A DNA stretch of 25,440 nt, taken from IMG/VR virus record IMGVR_UViG_3300035665_000222, positions 1 through 25,440 of that record; one strand, written 5' to 3'. The stretch is from a virus. The notes beneath the pieces were generated by a model. The model was given only the letters and a program-made list of their open reading frames with translations. It was not told the origin of the DNA and did not search any database. A program made the position numbers and the translations under genes. Shown piece by piece: positions 14,201-22,230 of the stretch (positions are counted from its first letter, which is position 1; each line of letters starts with the position of its first letter).

Positions 14201-15212
14201 CGGGTTGCTCAACAGGCATACCAATACGCTGAATGCCGCGGCCAGCAGCGCCAAGCGCACCACCACCAACAGCGCCGGATAGACCTGCTTCGATATACTG
14301 TTTGATACGCTCTGGAGAGAATAGATCACCACTGCCACGCACAAAGTCTACGGCTGCATTACCAATGACTTCTTGGGCAGCCTCAGTAAGACCTTCCTTG
14401 GGTGCAGTTTTAGCAGCTGCAATCGCAAGATCCTTGGCGGCCTCGGTAAAGCCAGCACGCTTGGCGACTTCTTCGCCAGCCTTAAGCTTGCCAAACATAC
14501 CAAGCTTACTGAGGAAGGCTGATGGCGCCACTAGGTCTAGGAGCGTCTGACCAATGGCGGCCGTGGCAGCAACACCGGGGCGCAGTTCACCTGTCTCTTC
14601 AGCAACCTTGGCAAATGTTTCGGGAGCGTTTAGCGCATAGCCTCCAACACCAGCGCCTCCCAGTCCTGCGCGTTGCATAACTTGTGTTGCACGAGCTGCG
14701 CCAAGAGATTCAGCAGCCGCAGCAGGCAAACCTCGGGCAAGGGCAGCTTCTGTAGCAGCGGTTCCAGCCCTTGCTGCAATACCTCTAGCACCAGTAGCAG
14801 CGGCGCCCCCAGGTAACAACATAGCAAGTCCATAAGGTAAGGCCTCCCCAGCACGCTCATAGAAAAAACCCAGAGCAGATAGCGGACCTGTCACATCCTC
14901 ATAAGACTGGTACATCCTTGGCGCCATGCGTTCTGTCTCTGCATAGCGTTGCTTTGCTTCACCAAGTAACTGACGAGCGGCTTCATCTTTACCAATAGCC
15001 GCAAGACCCATGGCCGGTAATTCAGTCGTTAAGGACGTGCCTATGTTTTGCAACGTCCTAGCGATCGGAGCAAAAGCCTTTTGCCCCAAGGAAAACTCAG
15101 GCTGATACTGGTCAGCCCCGCTGAGTTTACTTATGGCTAACGCATACTCTTCTTGTGTATAGCCATCAGGTAATTGAACACGGCCGCGGCCCGGTACATT
15201 GAAGATAGGCAT
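8184..15212 (-). CDS. Giant 2342-aa polyvalent-type virion/ejected protein
   Basis: Domains, approximate residues: 1-35 short N-terminal motif (GRGRVQLPDGYTQEEYA); 35-330 Ala/Gly-rich hydrophobic region with ETFAKVAEETGELRPG; 330-740 Pro/Glu-rich and coiled-coil linkers; about 738-844 an insertion flanked by ERRAQPM repeats; 1034-1038 HEFGH, the zinc-binding helix of zincin peptidases (E and second His present); 1191-1354 compositionally distinct segment with GNHR at about 1301, as in ParB/sulfiredoxin-type nucleases; 1380-2342 helical region with FMFYLTAPASALVNLTQ (about 1790) and MSRGPM (about 2117). The long C-terminus resembles the parts shared by phage polyvalent proteins. Such proteins are packaged and injected with DNA, and carry enzymes that act on the host early. 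No catalytic transglycosylase motif seen. Confidence 0.75.
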   Translation of the reverse strand: MPIFNVPGRGRVQLPDGYTQEEYALAISKLSGADQYQPEFSLGQKAFAPIARTLQNIGTSLTTELPAMGLAAIGKDEAARQLLGEAKQRYAETERMAPRMYQSYEDVTGPLSALGFFYERAGEALPYGLAMLLPGGAAATGARGIAARAGTAATEAALARGLPAAAAESLGAARATQVMQRAGLGGAGVGGYALNAPETFAKVAEETGELRPGVAATAAIGQTLLDLVAPSAFLSKLGMFGKLKAGEEVAKRAGFTEAAKDLAIAAAKTAPKEGLTEAAQEVIGNAAVDFVRGSGDLFSPERIKQYIEAGLSGAVGGGALGAAGRGIQRIGMPVEQPAQPQQAAVAEPQVTQPAADDTLLKYQIPSMDGITTETVTDQALTPQPSSVGYQVPPEIFTETPVDQKYFEQFVADIMAGVPRQAPEDQQFYANNAPAIEQRLREAQAAPALPAPSVQPTGDLNIPVPQAEVLQLAAPDQVAAEQVVEEGPPEFVEPPPMEGPAPLSEEDQRIADEIAELEKQAAELATQKEAVEARERKRKTQGDTFLNALKKAGVSAKDVADIRRTQSDKNLDKAVVSGLLDPWLGEFSSVAVDRADVFDQKMKQNEAVEYLKDRILNYDYVSDTTKAELADLDLKLDEVLTMIREFRSELEANLKAAEAADEQRVVYEQVEQTIPEGEERVAEPGEAARPEREAARAEVAFTPQSYAEQMMDGTLPDTDEAYAYFQENQQEIEQALSDLEERRAQPMARTTISEAPDWVPQEIWDLHEKVNRADDEAMGRVPLRPNDRGQIPRPGDLKRNQTLSFRRLSNAVDKYVGGDSRAANDLMVRMNEESSRREEERRAQPMMKATADQAKASQTHAKDLGGVVVWQDGDLALIMGYSDKTGNPLYAVANGYFRSTKDVENYTGNLINAQQKARLVAAKESLEKKDQALHDKSPFIKFDADGVAVSQSVSPQLAGVIAGWKKLLKIPQNVYVTTIEDVVANRGKFTGPHRTIGSAALGGELGSMRKMADGNYYIAFTKDASVTRMLETLAHEFGHIHERESFRSADLATQRSIRDEFDKFLKSSKGKSARDYIESMRARGVGKGTQVGEKTKFEDLTPYWKSFGEWYADQVSRWATTSEKPLTVVERFFKRLADALKSFYAKLRNQKYLPNETFKQYMDKVTASVKDIAPVRVEAKPLGVKDQMALFMRAMQASPEKDIPKLIEDIPNDDWLQGKIDYAIRKGRNDYGVPFMSTVTGYFRKPVDVPLRVLSKLKGERDEQNNVREESLKYIRDNWDEVSKEPPYIEVAYNGEAWVSEGNHRIMVAAEKGLKSLPVEIRYFDGGQRRLGPLHPSRIPSLDEAYSLEPSDTEIQYMRRSVEGLTDAGKDLSPQEQQDLFNAVDKIDDTPAEGMKSMDTMIKDTPSFEATKEKLRQFVGDASMNSSKNLMSFLNMRQLSELAKKELPQFAEYYRVLTNMLNDRDAKLTEAAKTLQEWQDWSNKNPVQGKALDEVMLDARMSGIDPTDPIKAEKIKKESFRKNWEMIKGTEGEKLFIKIRDFYKAQLLRKKDIIERRLMTALPDGPVRQANLLGLRQQFEKFLNDGPYFPLNRFGDYFVAYDIKMPNGETIPYHEMFESQSDQRAHLQSIEKDIASGKIKNLKTGVDSKELFSQGVIKSAFLNDIFDAIDKTDVGDLVSTDTKARLKDDIYQAYLSIMPDLSVHKHFIHAKKVRGASMDMKRAFAETVFHSTYHLARLEYGGSLDAIVGDAQKYFNERGGNARGRYLNELKQQHAEFSAPQKQNPIWSKISNFAFMFYLTAPASALVNLTQTPIIGMPTLAGKFNVSFTKASAALYGASKDFMSSRTKLLEFDLEGVLRKAGQTFEADALKALESTINRTQTLSLAGIAERPSALYASGIRGAMQSKGLGIFEKVSLGLGYMFNQAELFNRQVTALAAIRLAREINAQEVAAGRVRKYGDGEIIGLARDLVDQIHFEYASETKPRFMRGPIGQVALQFKNYAQQMTYLLVDTFNKAFLSNKDLELLRLKTLDKGLSEEERADAKRVYNDALMLRKEARKKFTGIMGMTALFAGYEGLPLYWVVEGVMNTLFGDDDEPYDFSLEMKVAMAELFGDNFARAMSRGPMSELLQIDLASRTSLNGIWFRDDATAKDEEEWVKNMVIDLLGPSVGIVVNTGDAIKKINEGHYARGMEAMMPPIIKDFFKAYRFSTEGATTLRGDPIVADVGLFGIFAQAVGFTPQDVARSYEAMGEIKGIEKALDMRRSRLLGKLWLAQQAGDYEAFADLGDEIVKFNAANPSEAIDDKTIRRSFAQREKAASRAERGIIVSPKREYLLEKTVYLDEE
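12678..12702. repeat. 25-bp direct repeat flanking an insertion, left copy
   Basis: CATCGGCTGAGCGCGGCGCT plus CTTCT at 12678-12702 matches 12975-12999 at 24 of 25 bases. The offset of 297 bases is exactly 99 codons. Both copies encode the ERRAQPM stretch of the giant protein. Likely a duplication created when the segment between them was inserted or amplified. Confidence 0.8.
12975..12999. repeat. 25-bp direct repeat flanking an insertion, right copy
   Basis: CATCGGCTGAGCACGGCGCT plus CTTCT, one mismatch from 12678-12702. See that entry. Confidence 0.8.
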
Positions 15213-16694
15213 TTAGCGCCCCACAAGTTGTCTCATTCCTGCTGGTGTCACTTGAGCTACCCCCATAAGTTGCGGTGCTTGCTCTGACATAACACGTTGA
15301 ATAATAGCCTGCCTGCGTCTCTGATACTCAGGATCTTCTTGGTAATTCTTAGGGCCGCGATCAAAAAACAAATTGCTTGCACGTTTTTTATATTCCGCTT
15401 CAAGCGCATCAAGCTCTGGCTTAGCAACCGCCATAACCTTCATTTGAATCTCAGCAGCATCTTTTGGCTTTAGCCCAGGTTCCGCGCCACCACCCTTTGG
15501 CTGCATAGCCTTGGCCAAACCAAGACCAACTTCAAGTGGCTGCATTGCTTGCTCTTGCGCTAGCTTCTGCGTTTGAAGTCTGTATGTACGCTCTTCTCTT
15601 GCCGCCCTGTCAGCCGCATCGTAATCCCCACGACGTACAGCATCTTGGTACTTGGCATGGGCTAACTGTGCCTGCAATGAAGCTTGTTGCATCGCACGAT
15701 TCTCAGCGGCCATGGTCTTCTTAACATCCTCACCGGCCTGCAAGCCGCCAGCCAAACCAGCAAGGAAGTTACGATCTTTACTACCCAACATGGATAGAGC
15801 GATCTGGCGATTAGCAGCTTTCTGGATGTCTTCCTGACTGGGTTGCTGACCATAGAACTTCTTTAGCTGCTCCATGATTGGAGACATCTGGTCTGGAAAT
15901 GCCGCCTGCCTTTCTTTCAAAATCTGTTGCGACCGACCGGCGGTTTCGTAAGGCTCTTCGGTTTGAATCTGTGGAACCCCTGCCATGGCTCTCTTGCCCA
16001 TAGCAATGATCTGCTCAATACCCATAGGAGCCTGAGCGGCAGGGGCTTGCTGCGGTGCAATAACTTGCGGTCTTTGTTGCGGTTGTGCAGGCTTAGCTGG
16101 CGGTTGAGCGGCTGGTTGGGCAGGCTTGGGCGCAGCTTCTTTCACGCGTTGCTGGATCGTAGACTCAGGATAGCCCGCCGCACGTAATTCCGCTGGTGTA
16201 GCCATGACACGCTGGCCATTGATGATGGCAGGGACACGGACCTCTTTCTCTTCCTCGACCACTGGATCACCACCAAACTCCATACCAACGCCACCACCAG
16301 GATAGAACGCAACAGGACCACCACCGGCCATGCGCTGCTCAGGCATTAACCCAGCAAGACCGGCTTGTGGTTGCTGCATAGGAAGTTGTTGCGAGGGAGC
16401 TATTTGCATAGGCTGCTGCTCTTGCGGAGCATTCATACCAGGCGGCATCATGGGCATACTTGGCGCCATGGACTCAGCCAACTGAGCAATAACAGGCTTG
16501 TTAGGCTTCTGCGCTCTTTGGCTATAACGCTTACGCATATCCTCCCGGCGAGCCATTTCCGCCGCGGCAAAGATCGCTAGCTTAGGATCTTGTGCGTACT
16601 TAGGCAGCACCTGATCAGGAACCGCCTTAAACATCTCCATGGCCTCAAGGATATTGACATCCCCGCCAAGGCCGGTATTTGCTTGTGCTTGCAT
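15213..16694 (-). CDS. 493-aa putative internal virion or scaffold-like protein
   Basis: The stop (15213-15215) abuts the start of the giant gene directly. The N-terminus is helical (ILEAMEMFKAVPDQVLPKYAQDPKL) with an AEMARREDMRKRYSQRA helix. The middle is Pro/Gln/Ala-rich (residues about 75-210) with a Gly-rich GGGPVAFYPGGG motif. The C-terminal half is helical and rich in Ala, Gln and Arg (REERTYRLQTQKLAQEQ), with no membrane segment or catalytic motif. Proteins with a 'GGGPVAFYPGGG'-like motif recur as unannotated structural proteins in aquatic phage genomes. The placement upstream of the giant protein suggests an ejected or internal virion protein. Confidence 0.65.
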   Translation of the reverse strand: MQAQANTGLGGDVNILEAMEMFKAVPDQVLPKYAQDPKLAIFAAAEMARREDMRKRYSQRAQKPNKPVIAQLAESMAPSMPMMPPGMNAPQEQQPMQIAPSQQLPMQQPQAGLAGLMPEQRMAGGGPVAFYPGGGVGMEFGGDPVVEEEKEVRVPAIINGQRVMATPAELRAAGYPESTIQQRVKEAAPKPAQPAAQPPAKPAQPQQRPQVIAPQQAPAAQAPMGIEQIIAMGKRAMAGVPQIQTEEPYETAGRSQQILKERQAAFPDQMSPIMEQLKKFYGQQPSQEDIQKAANRQIALSMLGSKDRNFLAGLAGGLQAGEDVKKTMAAENRAMQQASLQAQLAHAKYQDAVRRGDYDAADRAAREERTYRLQTQKLAQEQAMQPLEVGLGLAKAMQPKGGGAEPGLKPKDAAEIQMKVMAVAKPELDALEAEYKKRASNLFFDRGPKNYQEDPEYQRRRQAIIQRVMSEQAPQLMGVAQVTPAGMRQLVGR

Positions 16695-16697
16695 TGC

Positions 16698-17441
16698 TTA
16701 GCCCCCGTACAAGAGACGTGCTAATCCTAACCCTTGGGTTAGTGGATTACCAGAAGACTGATAAGCAGACTGTGTGGCATAACCTGGTAAACCAAAGATG
16801 ATATTCCTGTAACGCTCTGCCTGCTGCGCCGGATAATCCCGCTGCTGCTGGAACTCTTGATACATGGCATCCAAATCGCGCTGACGGCGTGCTTCATCCG
16901 TAAGCCCAAGCTGCTGCAAGGTCTGGGCTTTTTGCATTTGATTGGCTAAGTCTTGCTGATACAACTGGCCAGCCTTGTCATAGGCCGCAGCAGATCCCTG
17001 CATCTGAATGTTGGATAGCTGAGATCCAAGATTACGCATGAGATCTGATTCAACAATCGCCTGACGCGAGCCACCAAACGCACCGCGCTGGCCGGCTTGT
17101 GCTTTCAGGTTTTGTAATCCCTGTGTGTAATCACGCACCGCGGCAGCCTTGGCTACATCCGTAACGCCTTGCTGATACGGATTCATGTAAGCCTGCATGA
17201 CGCCCATCTTCTGGCCGCCCACGTCAATCTGACCAAGCAGACCCGGCGAAGAGGCAGCTTGCTGAGCAGCTTCAACACCTTGCTGGTACAAAGGCGCCGT
17301 CTCAGCATATCGCTGCTGAGAGTAAGGCGTATAGGGGGTATACGCAATCTGCTGCCCCATGCGGAACACATCAGATATGTACGGGAGTTGGAACTCCGGG
17401 GGCATTTGCGTGACTGTTTGCGACGGGCCGCCCATACTCAT
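16698..17441 (-). CDS. 247-aa putative virion-associated protein
   Basis: Three bases separate its stop from the next start; its ATG 17441 overlaps the upstream stop (ATGA). It is Gln/Ala/Tyr-rich, with YTPYTPYSQQRYAETAP and repeated Q-rich helices (QQRDYPAQQAERYRNI), and a GQRGAFGGSRQ motif typical of unannotated virion proteins of small podovirus-like phages. The C-terminus is Gly-rich. Long amphipathic helices suggest an oligomeric tube or injection protein. No catalytic motif. Confidence 0.6.
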   Translation of the reverse strand: MSMGGPSQTVTQMPPEFQLPYISDVFRMGQQIAYTPYTPYSQQRYAETAPLYQQGVEAAQQAASSPGLLGQIDVGGQKMGVMQAYMNPYQQGVTDVAKAAAVRDYTQGLQNLKAQAGQRGAFGGSRQAIVESDLMRNLGSQLSNIQMQGSAAAYDKAGQLYQQDLANQMQKAQTLQQLGLTDEARRQRDLDAMYQEFQQQRDYPAQQAERYRNIIFGLPGYATQSAYQSSGNPLTQGLGLARLLYGG

Positions 17442-17791
17442 TTGGACACCTCTTCCATCAAAGTTACTGTTTTCAATCGTTGCGGGTATATCTTCTGCCA
17501 GCCTGGACGCCCTTGCAACATGATGGCATCACAGTCTGCTTGCTTGGCGAACAATCGTATGTACGTCACGATATGCTGAATCTCATCTAAATTGCCCCCT
17601 GCAAGCCACACATTACAAAGCCTTTTGCGTGGGTACTGCTTAATCTCTGTTACTAGAGCACATTCCTTACCGGGCCAAAACTGCGCCTGCCCTTGCTGTA
17701 TTGCTTCTAACACATCCTCTAGGGAAAACAAATTGCCGGCTTGGTCCAAGGCCGCTTGGATCCATGCGCTGCAACGCTCCCATTCGTTCAT
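17438..17791 (-). CDS. 117-aa protein, possible GNAT-like virion protein
   Basis: Begins MNEWERCSAWIQAALDQAGN and contains SLEDVLEAIQQGQAQFWPG, a beta-rich segment (ECALVTEIKQYPRKRLCNVWLAGG), a helix (DEIQHIVTYIRLFAKQADCD) and IMLQGRPGWQKI. The order helix, strands, then a GRxGW loop resembles the acetyltransferase-like (GNAT) fold proteins of podoviruses, such as the T7 gp13 type. The match is by eye and family memory only. It overlaps both neighbours by four bases (ATGA). Confidence 0.55.
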   Translation of the reverse strand: MNEWERCSAWIQAALDQAGNLFSLEDVLEAIQQGQAQFWPGKECALVTEIKQYPRKRLCNVWLAGGNLDEIQHIVTYIRLFAKQADCDAIMLQGRPGWQKIYPQRLKTVTLMEEVSK

Positions 17792-18687
17792 GCAGGCATT
17801 GCCTTATCTGTCTTCACCGCTGGAGGCTGCTTGCTTGTTCCATGCCTTGCCTTGCGGATCTTCTTCATCATGTCGTAGAGCTTCTGCGCCCCAGCATTTG
17901 AGGAGCCATTACCAAGATCAGATACCACATCAGCAGGTACAACAAACTCACCACGGGCTAACCTGGCAGGCTGAGTCTTTCCACCGCCATGGTCAATCTG
18001 CGCTGTGATGCTATCTGACATGCCATCGCCCGGACCTTCTAAATACCTGCCGGCCGCTGCATAAATATCACCGCCATTGTTGTAGCCTACTTCGCCACCG
18101 TCATAACCAACCATGATGTCGTCGATCTCGCCGCCTGCCGCCTTGGTAACGATAGGCGCTACCGTCATAGGTTTATAGAGCGACGCCAAACCTGCTTCGT
18201 ATCCTGCTTGTCCTTGGGCAATCTGTTCTTGCGTAGGACCATAACGCTTGGCCGCTTCTGTGGCATCAAATTGAAATGGATTCGGGTTGAAGAACAGGGG
18301 CATACCCTTCATGGGCGTGTAAATGTTCTGGCCAGAAGCGGATTTTTGCGGCGCTGGTTGAGGAGGGAACATGGGCGCAGTAAGCGCACGGTTATACACA
18401 GGAGCGGCTTTGTATTCGGGTTGTTTGACTGCTGGTGCCTGCTGACGGGTAAGTGCAGCAGCTAATGCACCAAGTCCGAGAGCAAGGCCGGCACCTGTAC
18501 CGCTTGCGCCTTGTGTACCAAGAAGCGCTCTTCCTAATTGATTAAGGAAGTTGTTATTGCTAAATAAGCTGGTTGTATCAAATCCTGCTGTTAGATTGCC
18601 GGATGATACTTCGCCCTGACCCTGCGTGGAATCAGAGCCGTATCCAAAGTCATAGTTGTACTGACCTACTGTATCGCTTGTCGACAT
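17788..18687 (-). CDS. 299-aa putative virion protein with GDGMSDSI motif
   Basis: ATG 18687 with GCGGAG upstream. The N-terminus is Ser/Gly/Asn-rich (NYDFGYGSDSTQGQGEV), then a hydrophobic Ala/Gly stretch (GTGAGLALGLGALAAALTRQ, residues about 62-85). The C-terminal third carries EGPGDGMSDSITAQID and PARLARGEFVVPADVVSDLGNGSSNAGAQKLYDMM. That 'SDSI...LA.GEFVV....V..LG.G....G...L..M' module is widespread in phage structural proteins without an agreed function. Part of the late block of internal virion proteins. Confidence 0.65.
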   Translation of the reverse strand: MSTSDTVGQYNYDFGYGSDSTQGQGEVSSGNLTAGFDTTSLFSNNNFLNQLGRALLGTQGASGTGAGLALGLGALAAALTRQQAPAVKQPEYKAAPVYNRALTAPMFPPQPAPQKSASGQNIYTPMKGMPLFFNPNPFQFDATEAAKRYGPTQEQIAQGQAGYEAGLASLYKPMTVAPIVTKAAGGEIDDIMVGYDGGEVGYNNGGDIYAAAGRYLEGPGDGMSDSITAQIDHGGGKTQPARLARGEFVVPADVVSDLGNGSSNAGAQKLYDMMKKIRKARHGTSKQPPAVKTDKAMPA

Positions 18688-18712
18688 GGCTTACTCCGCT
18701 AAGTAGCCCATT

Positions 18713-20095
18713 TTATTGGGTTAAGTCATAGAAGGAAATGGACCCGACACCATCTCCTTTAGTTGCACCAGATACAGTCCTTACACCTAGCGTATAAGTA
18801 TCACTTGTACCTGAGATGGTTGCACCAAGTTGTAAGTCCCAGTTATAGCCCGTAGCCGTGGAGGTGTTAACCGTACCGCCACTACCTGTTGATGTGACGT
18901 AATCTGTTTGAACAATTGTTCCACCGCTCATCGCTGTAGCGGCAACATCATAATCAACATTGGAATCAGACGGCACGGTTGCCGCCCAAGTTGCTCCAGT
19001 AAGCGTGGTGTTTTTTATTAATGCCACTTCATAGTTCTGGCTGGTTAGCGGCAAAAACTGTGTACGGTTGGGTAGCACCACCGCCCCAGTGCGTCCTGAA
19101 GCAAGACGGATGGACACAATAGGATAAAACGCTGCTGTATCAATATTGGTAAACGATGTTGTGCGCCTTGCTACATGGTCAATAGAGGTCTGTTCAAACC
19201 CACCCTCAGAAACAACCGAGCAGCAAATAGCTTTCATGCCGGCAGCAACGGCTGATGTAACCGTGCTGATCTCATACCTAACCGGCAAAATAGCCGTGGT
19301 CATATAAACATTGGAGATGTCGTTCGCATTGTTAAATGTATGGCAAACGATGTACTGGCCATTAATGATGAACCCACACCGAATTGACCCAACACCAAGC
19401 CACTCAAAATCCATCCAAAGAATCTGCGCCTTGCTTGGATCAAGCGTGAAACCTGAAGGCCCAGAACCATCTAACTTGTCACCATTCCAATTAGCTTGGT
19501 TTACGGTCCTTGCATCGGAAGCCGTGCCTGTAACGTAAGACCGTAATACAAATGAATAGGTTCCATCCACTCGTTGGAAGAACACGCCGTTTTGGTCGTT
19601 GTAGTAACCAACCCGCTGGGTAAGATTTAAGCTCTGGCTGCTATCCATCACAAAGGTTGCAAGCACCAGCAAGCCTTTTCCTGGCTGGTACGGGAAGGAC
19701 CGATAAGACTGGCGGATGACTGAGCCGACACCCGCACCTGTAACTTCCATGTTGACAGCTGCTTCGTCGGGCAGGAAAGTGGTTGTACCCGTACCCGTGG
19801 TTGATACATCAAACTGGTTGTCAGCAGCGTATCTATTCTGGCTATCAAAAAGGGTATAAGGTTGGCTTACCCGTTGCCGGCCAAACGCATCAAAGTACGT
19901 CCCCGGAAATGTTACTGGGATCGTTGAAGTGGTAGCCATAAGATTCGCCAGAAAATTATCAAGACGGTTGAAATACAGACGCAAGACATTGCTGTACTGG
20001 TCTTGGTAAAACGCAGAATATTCCTTCGGCGCCATAGGAAGGCTAGGCGCAACAACCCTTGTAAACTCATAATCTGTTGTAACAATTAAGCTCAT
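18713..20095 (-). CDS. 460-aa putative tail or head-fibre structural protein
   Basis: Short conserved N-terminus (FYQDQYSNVLRLYFNRLDNFLANL) followed by a beta-rich domain beginning FDAFGRQRVSQPYTLFDSQ. The layout matches a large set of phage structural proteins: a strand-rich core with GKGLLVLATFVMD, VGYYNDQNGVFF and FRLGVGSIRCGFI-like segments (lectin/jelly-roll-like), then Thr/Ser/Gly-rich strands to the end. No catalytic residues are obvious. It overlaps the start of its upstream neighbour (20092-20095, ATGA). Likely a capsid decoration or tail-associated attachment protein. Confidence 0.65.
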   Translation of the reverse strand: MSLIVTTDYEFTRVVAPSLPMAPKEYSAFYQDQYSNVLRLYFNRLDNFLANLMATTSTIPVTFPGTYFDAFGRQRVSQPYTLFDSQNRYAADNQFDVSTTGTGTTTFLPDEAAVNMEVTGAGVGSVIRQSYRSFPYQPGKGLLVLATFVMDSSQSLNLTQRVGYYNDQNGVFFQRVDGTYSFVLRSYVTGTASDARTVNQANWNGDKLDGSGPSGFTLDPSKAQILWMDFEWLGVGSIRCGFIINGQYIVCHTFNNANDISNVYMTTAILPVRYEISTVTSAVAAGMKAICCSVVSEGGFEQTSIDHVARRTTSFTNIDTAAFYPIVSIRLASGRTGAVVLPNRTQFLPLTSQNYEVALIKNTTLTGATWAATVPSDSNVDYDVAATAMSGGTIVQTDYVTSTGSGGTVNTSTATGYNWDLQLGATISGTSDTYTLGVRTVSGATKGDGVGSISFYDLTQ

Positions 20096-22227
20096 GCGCC
20101 ACGTCCAGTTGCCCTGCCCATGGGCCTGATGTCAATTCGCGGCGATCCTAGCTGCCATGCACATCCAAGCTGATTAGACTCTACCTTAAAGATCATCTGT
20201 CGCCCACGCACACGGACATAAACCTGGCCCGTAAACTGTTCAATCTGCGTGGTTGATGTACGTACAACCGATGCTGAAGATGAGCCACTATTAGACTGGG
20301 GATTGTTGTACCCAGATCCTGAGTTCATCATAGGTATCAGCGTCATGGTAACGGCAGGCGAATCAGCCGACGATCCATCAAACGTGATGTCAGGCAAGAT
20401 CCTGTACACATAACCCAAGCTGTGGCCATCCTGAATATCAAACTCAGCTGACTCTATGTAAGCATTGATTGGCAGTGCCGTACCCGTCTCATTGTCATCC
20501 AGACCGCGCTCATGATCAACAATGTTGTAACTGTAAGTCGCAGCCTGTGGGTACTGTCTTAGACCAGAATCACTCCACGCCGTACGTGCCATGGTTCCGT
20601 AGTACCAGACATTCTCTGCGTAGTTGAACACCACATACCGATCGATGGTCGTGGAATTAGCCGAGCAGTAGAACCACCATACCTCGTTGAAACCTTCGTT
20701 GGTCCCGGCAAATACCTGGAAGTTCTGGTAACGGTTTATATCATTAAAGATATACCTGCGTAGGTCGCAGTTAAGCGTCTGTACACGTCCGTTGTACAGG
20801 TAAAACTTATCCACGCCCATCCAGTAGGTCACACCAGATGCCACCGCTGTAGCATTTGGCCCAACGATGGACGTGTTGTCCGCAAGGATTTGCGAACCCC
20901 AAACCAAAGGTGGACCAAGATATTGAATGGAAAAGAGGGCTGAGTCCGTCCATGCAAGGATCTCTTGGCGGGTCTGCTGAACCGTGATGATCTGCGAACC
21001 ATGCGATAGCCTGATTGATCCTGCTGTATTGGTTGCAGATGGATTCCAATCTACCAAGGATTCCTGGTCGCACCAGCGAATAAGCATAGGATCAGCCACG
21101 GTACTTCCGATGTCATTACATCCAAAGACCATGAGATACCGCAAGGCATCAGAGATGATCAGTGAGTACTGGTACTTTGGTACATCCTCAAGAACCATTG
21201 ATTGCGTACCGGATTGAGAGCCGGTGGTTGTAATCAGCGAACCTGATGACGTGGCAGAAAGATTTGCCGACAGCCCAGATACATTACGCAAGTAGTACGT
21301 TGTGCCTACAGATAGACCTGTTGGAAGCGCCCCAGTCGTTGTAAACGATACAGAAGTACCCTCTGCAAGAACCACACCAAACGTGACAACAGCCGGCGAT
21401 GCAATCGTAATCGTTACCGTGCCGCCAAGACTGCTAAGTGCTACGCCCCTGCTCGATATACCGTTGGTTGCATCCCAGTAATAAATACCAGCCGCCCTCG
21501 GTCCAAACACAAGGTCTTCGCCCCAGTTACCTGCGTTCCATATCCTAAGCGGATCTGTAACCTGTGGCGTAACCCCCCATGAGCCACTGCCCCAAGCACC
21601 TGCGCCCCAGCCAATCAGAGGAACCTGAGCAATGCCAGGCCCAGTATTGACCTGAAAAGCACCAACCGAAGATCCCCCGCCATTACCAACATCCGAAGCA
21701 TTGGAAGTGACAGTTGCACCCGTGCTTGGATTCTTGGCAGTAAACGTAAAGGTATTTAATGTAGGTACAGAATCTATTTGATACTGCTGATTAAGCACCG
21801 CTGCCGTGATGTTTCCACCAAGACTTACCGCCCCTGAGAAGGTGACAAAATCCCCAGTAATGGCCCCATGGCTTGCCGATGTAACCGTGATTGTCGAGGA
21901 GAAGGGGGATGCGGTAACCGCAGCAAAAGTGACTGATTGGGTTAAACGTATGGGAGTGATGTCGGAATAAGCACCACCCTGCTCAATGTAATACTTGAGG
22001 TTGGTGCCTACGCCAAGCAGGTTAGAATTGGAAAGCGTTACCCAGTTCCACAAGGATCGGCAGACACCAAGAAATGTGGCCTGTGAGATGCGTAACCAGC
22101 CGCCTATCTTTTCAGGCGTTCCTTGGCGAAAACGAACCTTGTCAGAGACATACCAACCGTTCTCAGAAGTATAACGAGTATTCTCTTTATTTACACCAGG
22201 TCGGTATAGTATTTTGGACAGTGGCAC
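20092..22227 (-). CDS. 711-aa tail/neck structural protein (stabilization-like)
   Basis: Start is GTG 22227 (GGGG ahead). The N-terminus (RPGVNKENTRYTSENGWYVS, VRFRQGTPEKIGGW) is shared with phage tail stabilization-like proteins. A Thr/Ser-rich insertion at about 95-185 contains ASHGAITGDFVTFSGAV...LNQQYQID, close to the E1_FCCH-like repeat domains seen in many phage tail proteins. A second at about 265-345 has GALPTGLSVGTTYYLRN. The rest is beta-rich (WGAGAWGSGSWG; YRVFGC-like and VFAGTNEGFNEVWWFYCS segments). This suggests a tail hub or neck protein with surface-exposed adhesive domains. Confidence 0.7.
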   Translation of the reverse strand: MPLSKILYRPGVNKENTRYTSENGWYVSDKVRFRQGTPEKIGGWLRISQATFLGVCRSLWNWVTLSNSNLLGVGTNLKYYIEQGGAYSDITPIRLTQSVTFAAVTASPFSSTITVTSASHGAITGDFVTFSGAVSLGGNITAAVLNQQYQIDSVPTLNTFTFTAKNPSTGATVTSNASDVGNGGGSSVGAFQVNTGPGIAQVPLIGWGAGAWGSGSWGVTPQVTDPLRIWNAGNWGEDLVFGPRAAGIYYWDATNGISSRGVALSSLGGTVTITIASPAVVTFGVVLAEGTSVSFTTTGALPTGLSVGTTYYLRNVSGLSANLSATSSGSLITTTGSQSGTQSMVLEDVPKYQYSLIISDALRYLMVFGCNDIGSTVADPMLIRWCDQESLVDWNPSATNTAGSIRLSHGSQIITVQQTRQEILAWTDSALFSIQYLGPPLVWGSQILADNTSIVGPNATAVASGVTYWMGVDKFYLYNGRVQTLNCDLRRYIFNDINRYQNFQVFAGTNEGFNEVWWFYCSANSTTIDRYVVFNYAENVWYYGTMARTAWSDSGLRQYPQAATYSYNIVDHERGLDDNETGTALPINAYIESAEFDIQDGHSLGYVYRILPDITFDGSSADSPAVTMTLIPMMNSGSGYNNPQSNSGSSSASVVRTSTTQIEQFTGQVYVRVRGRQMIFKVESNQLGCAWQLGSPRIDIRPMGRATGRGA

Positions 22228-22230
22228 GAT

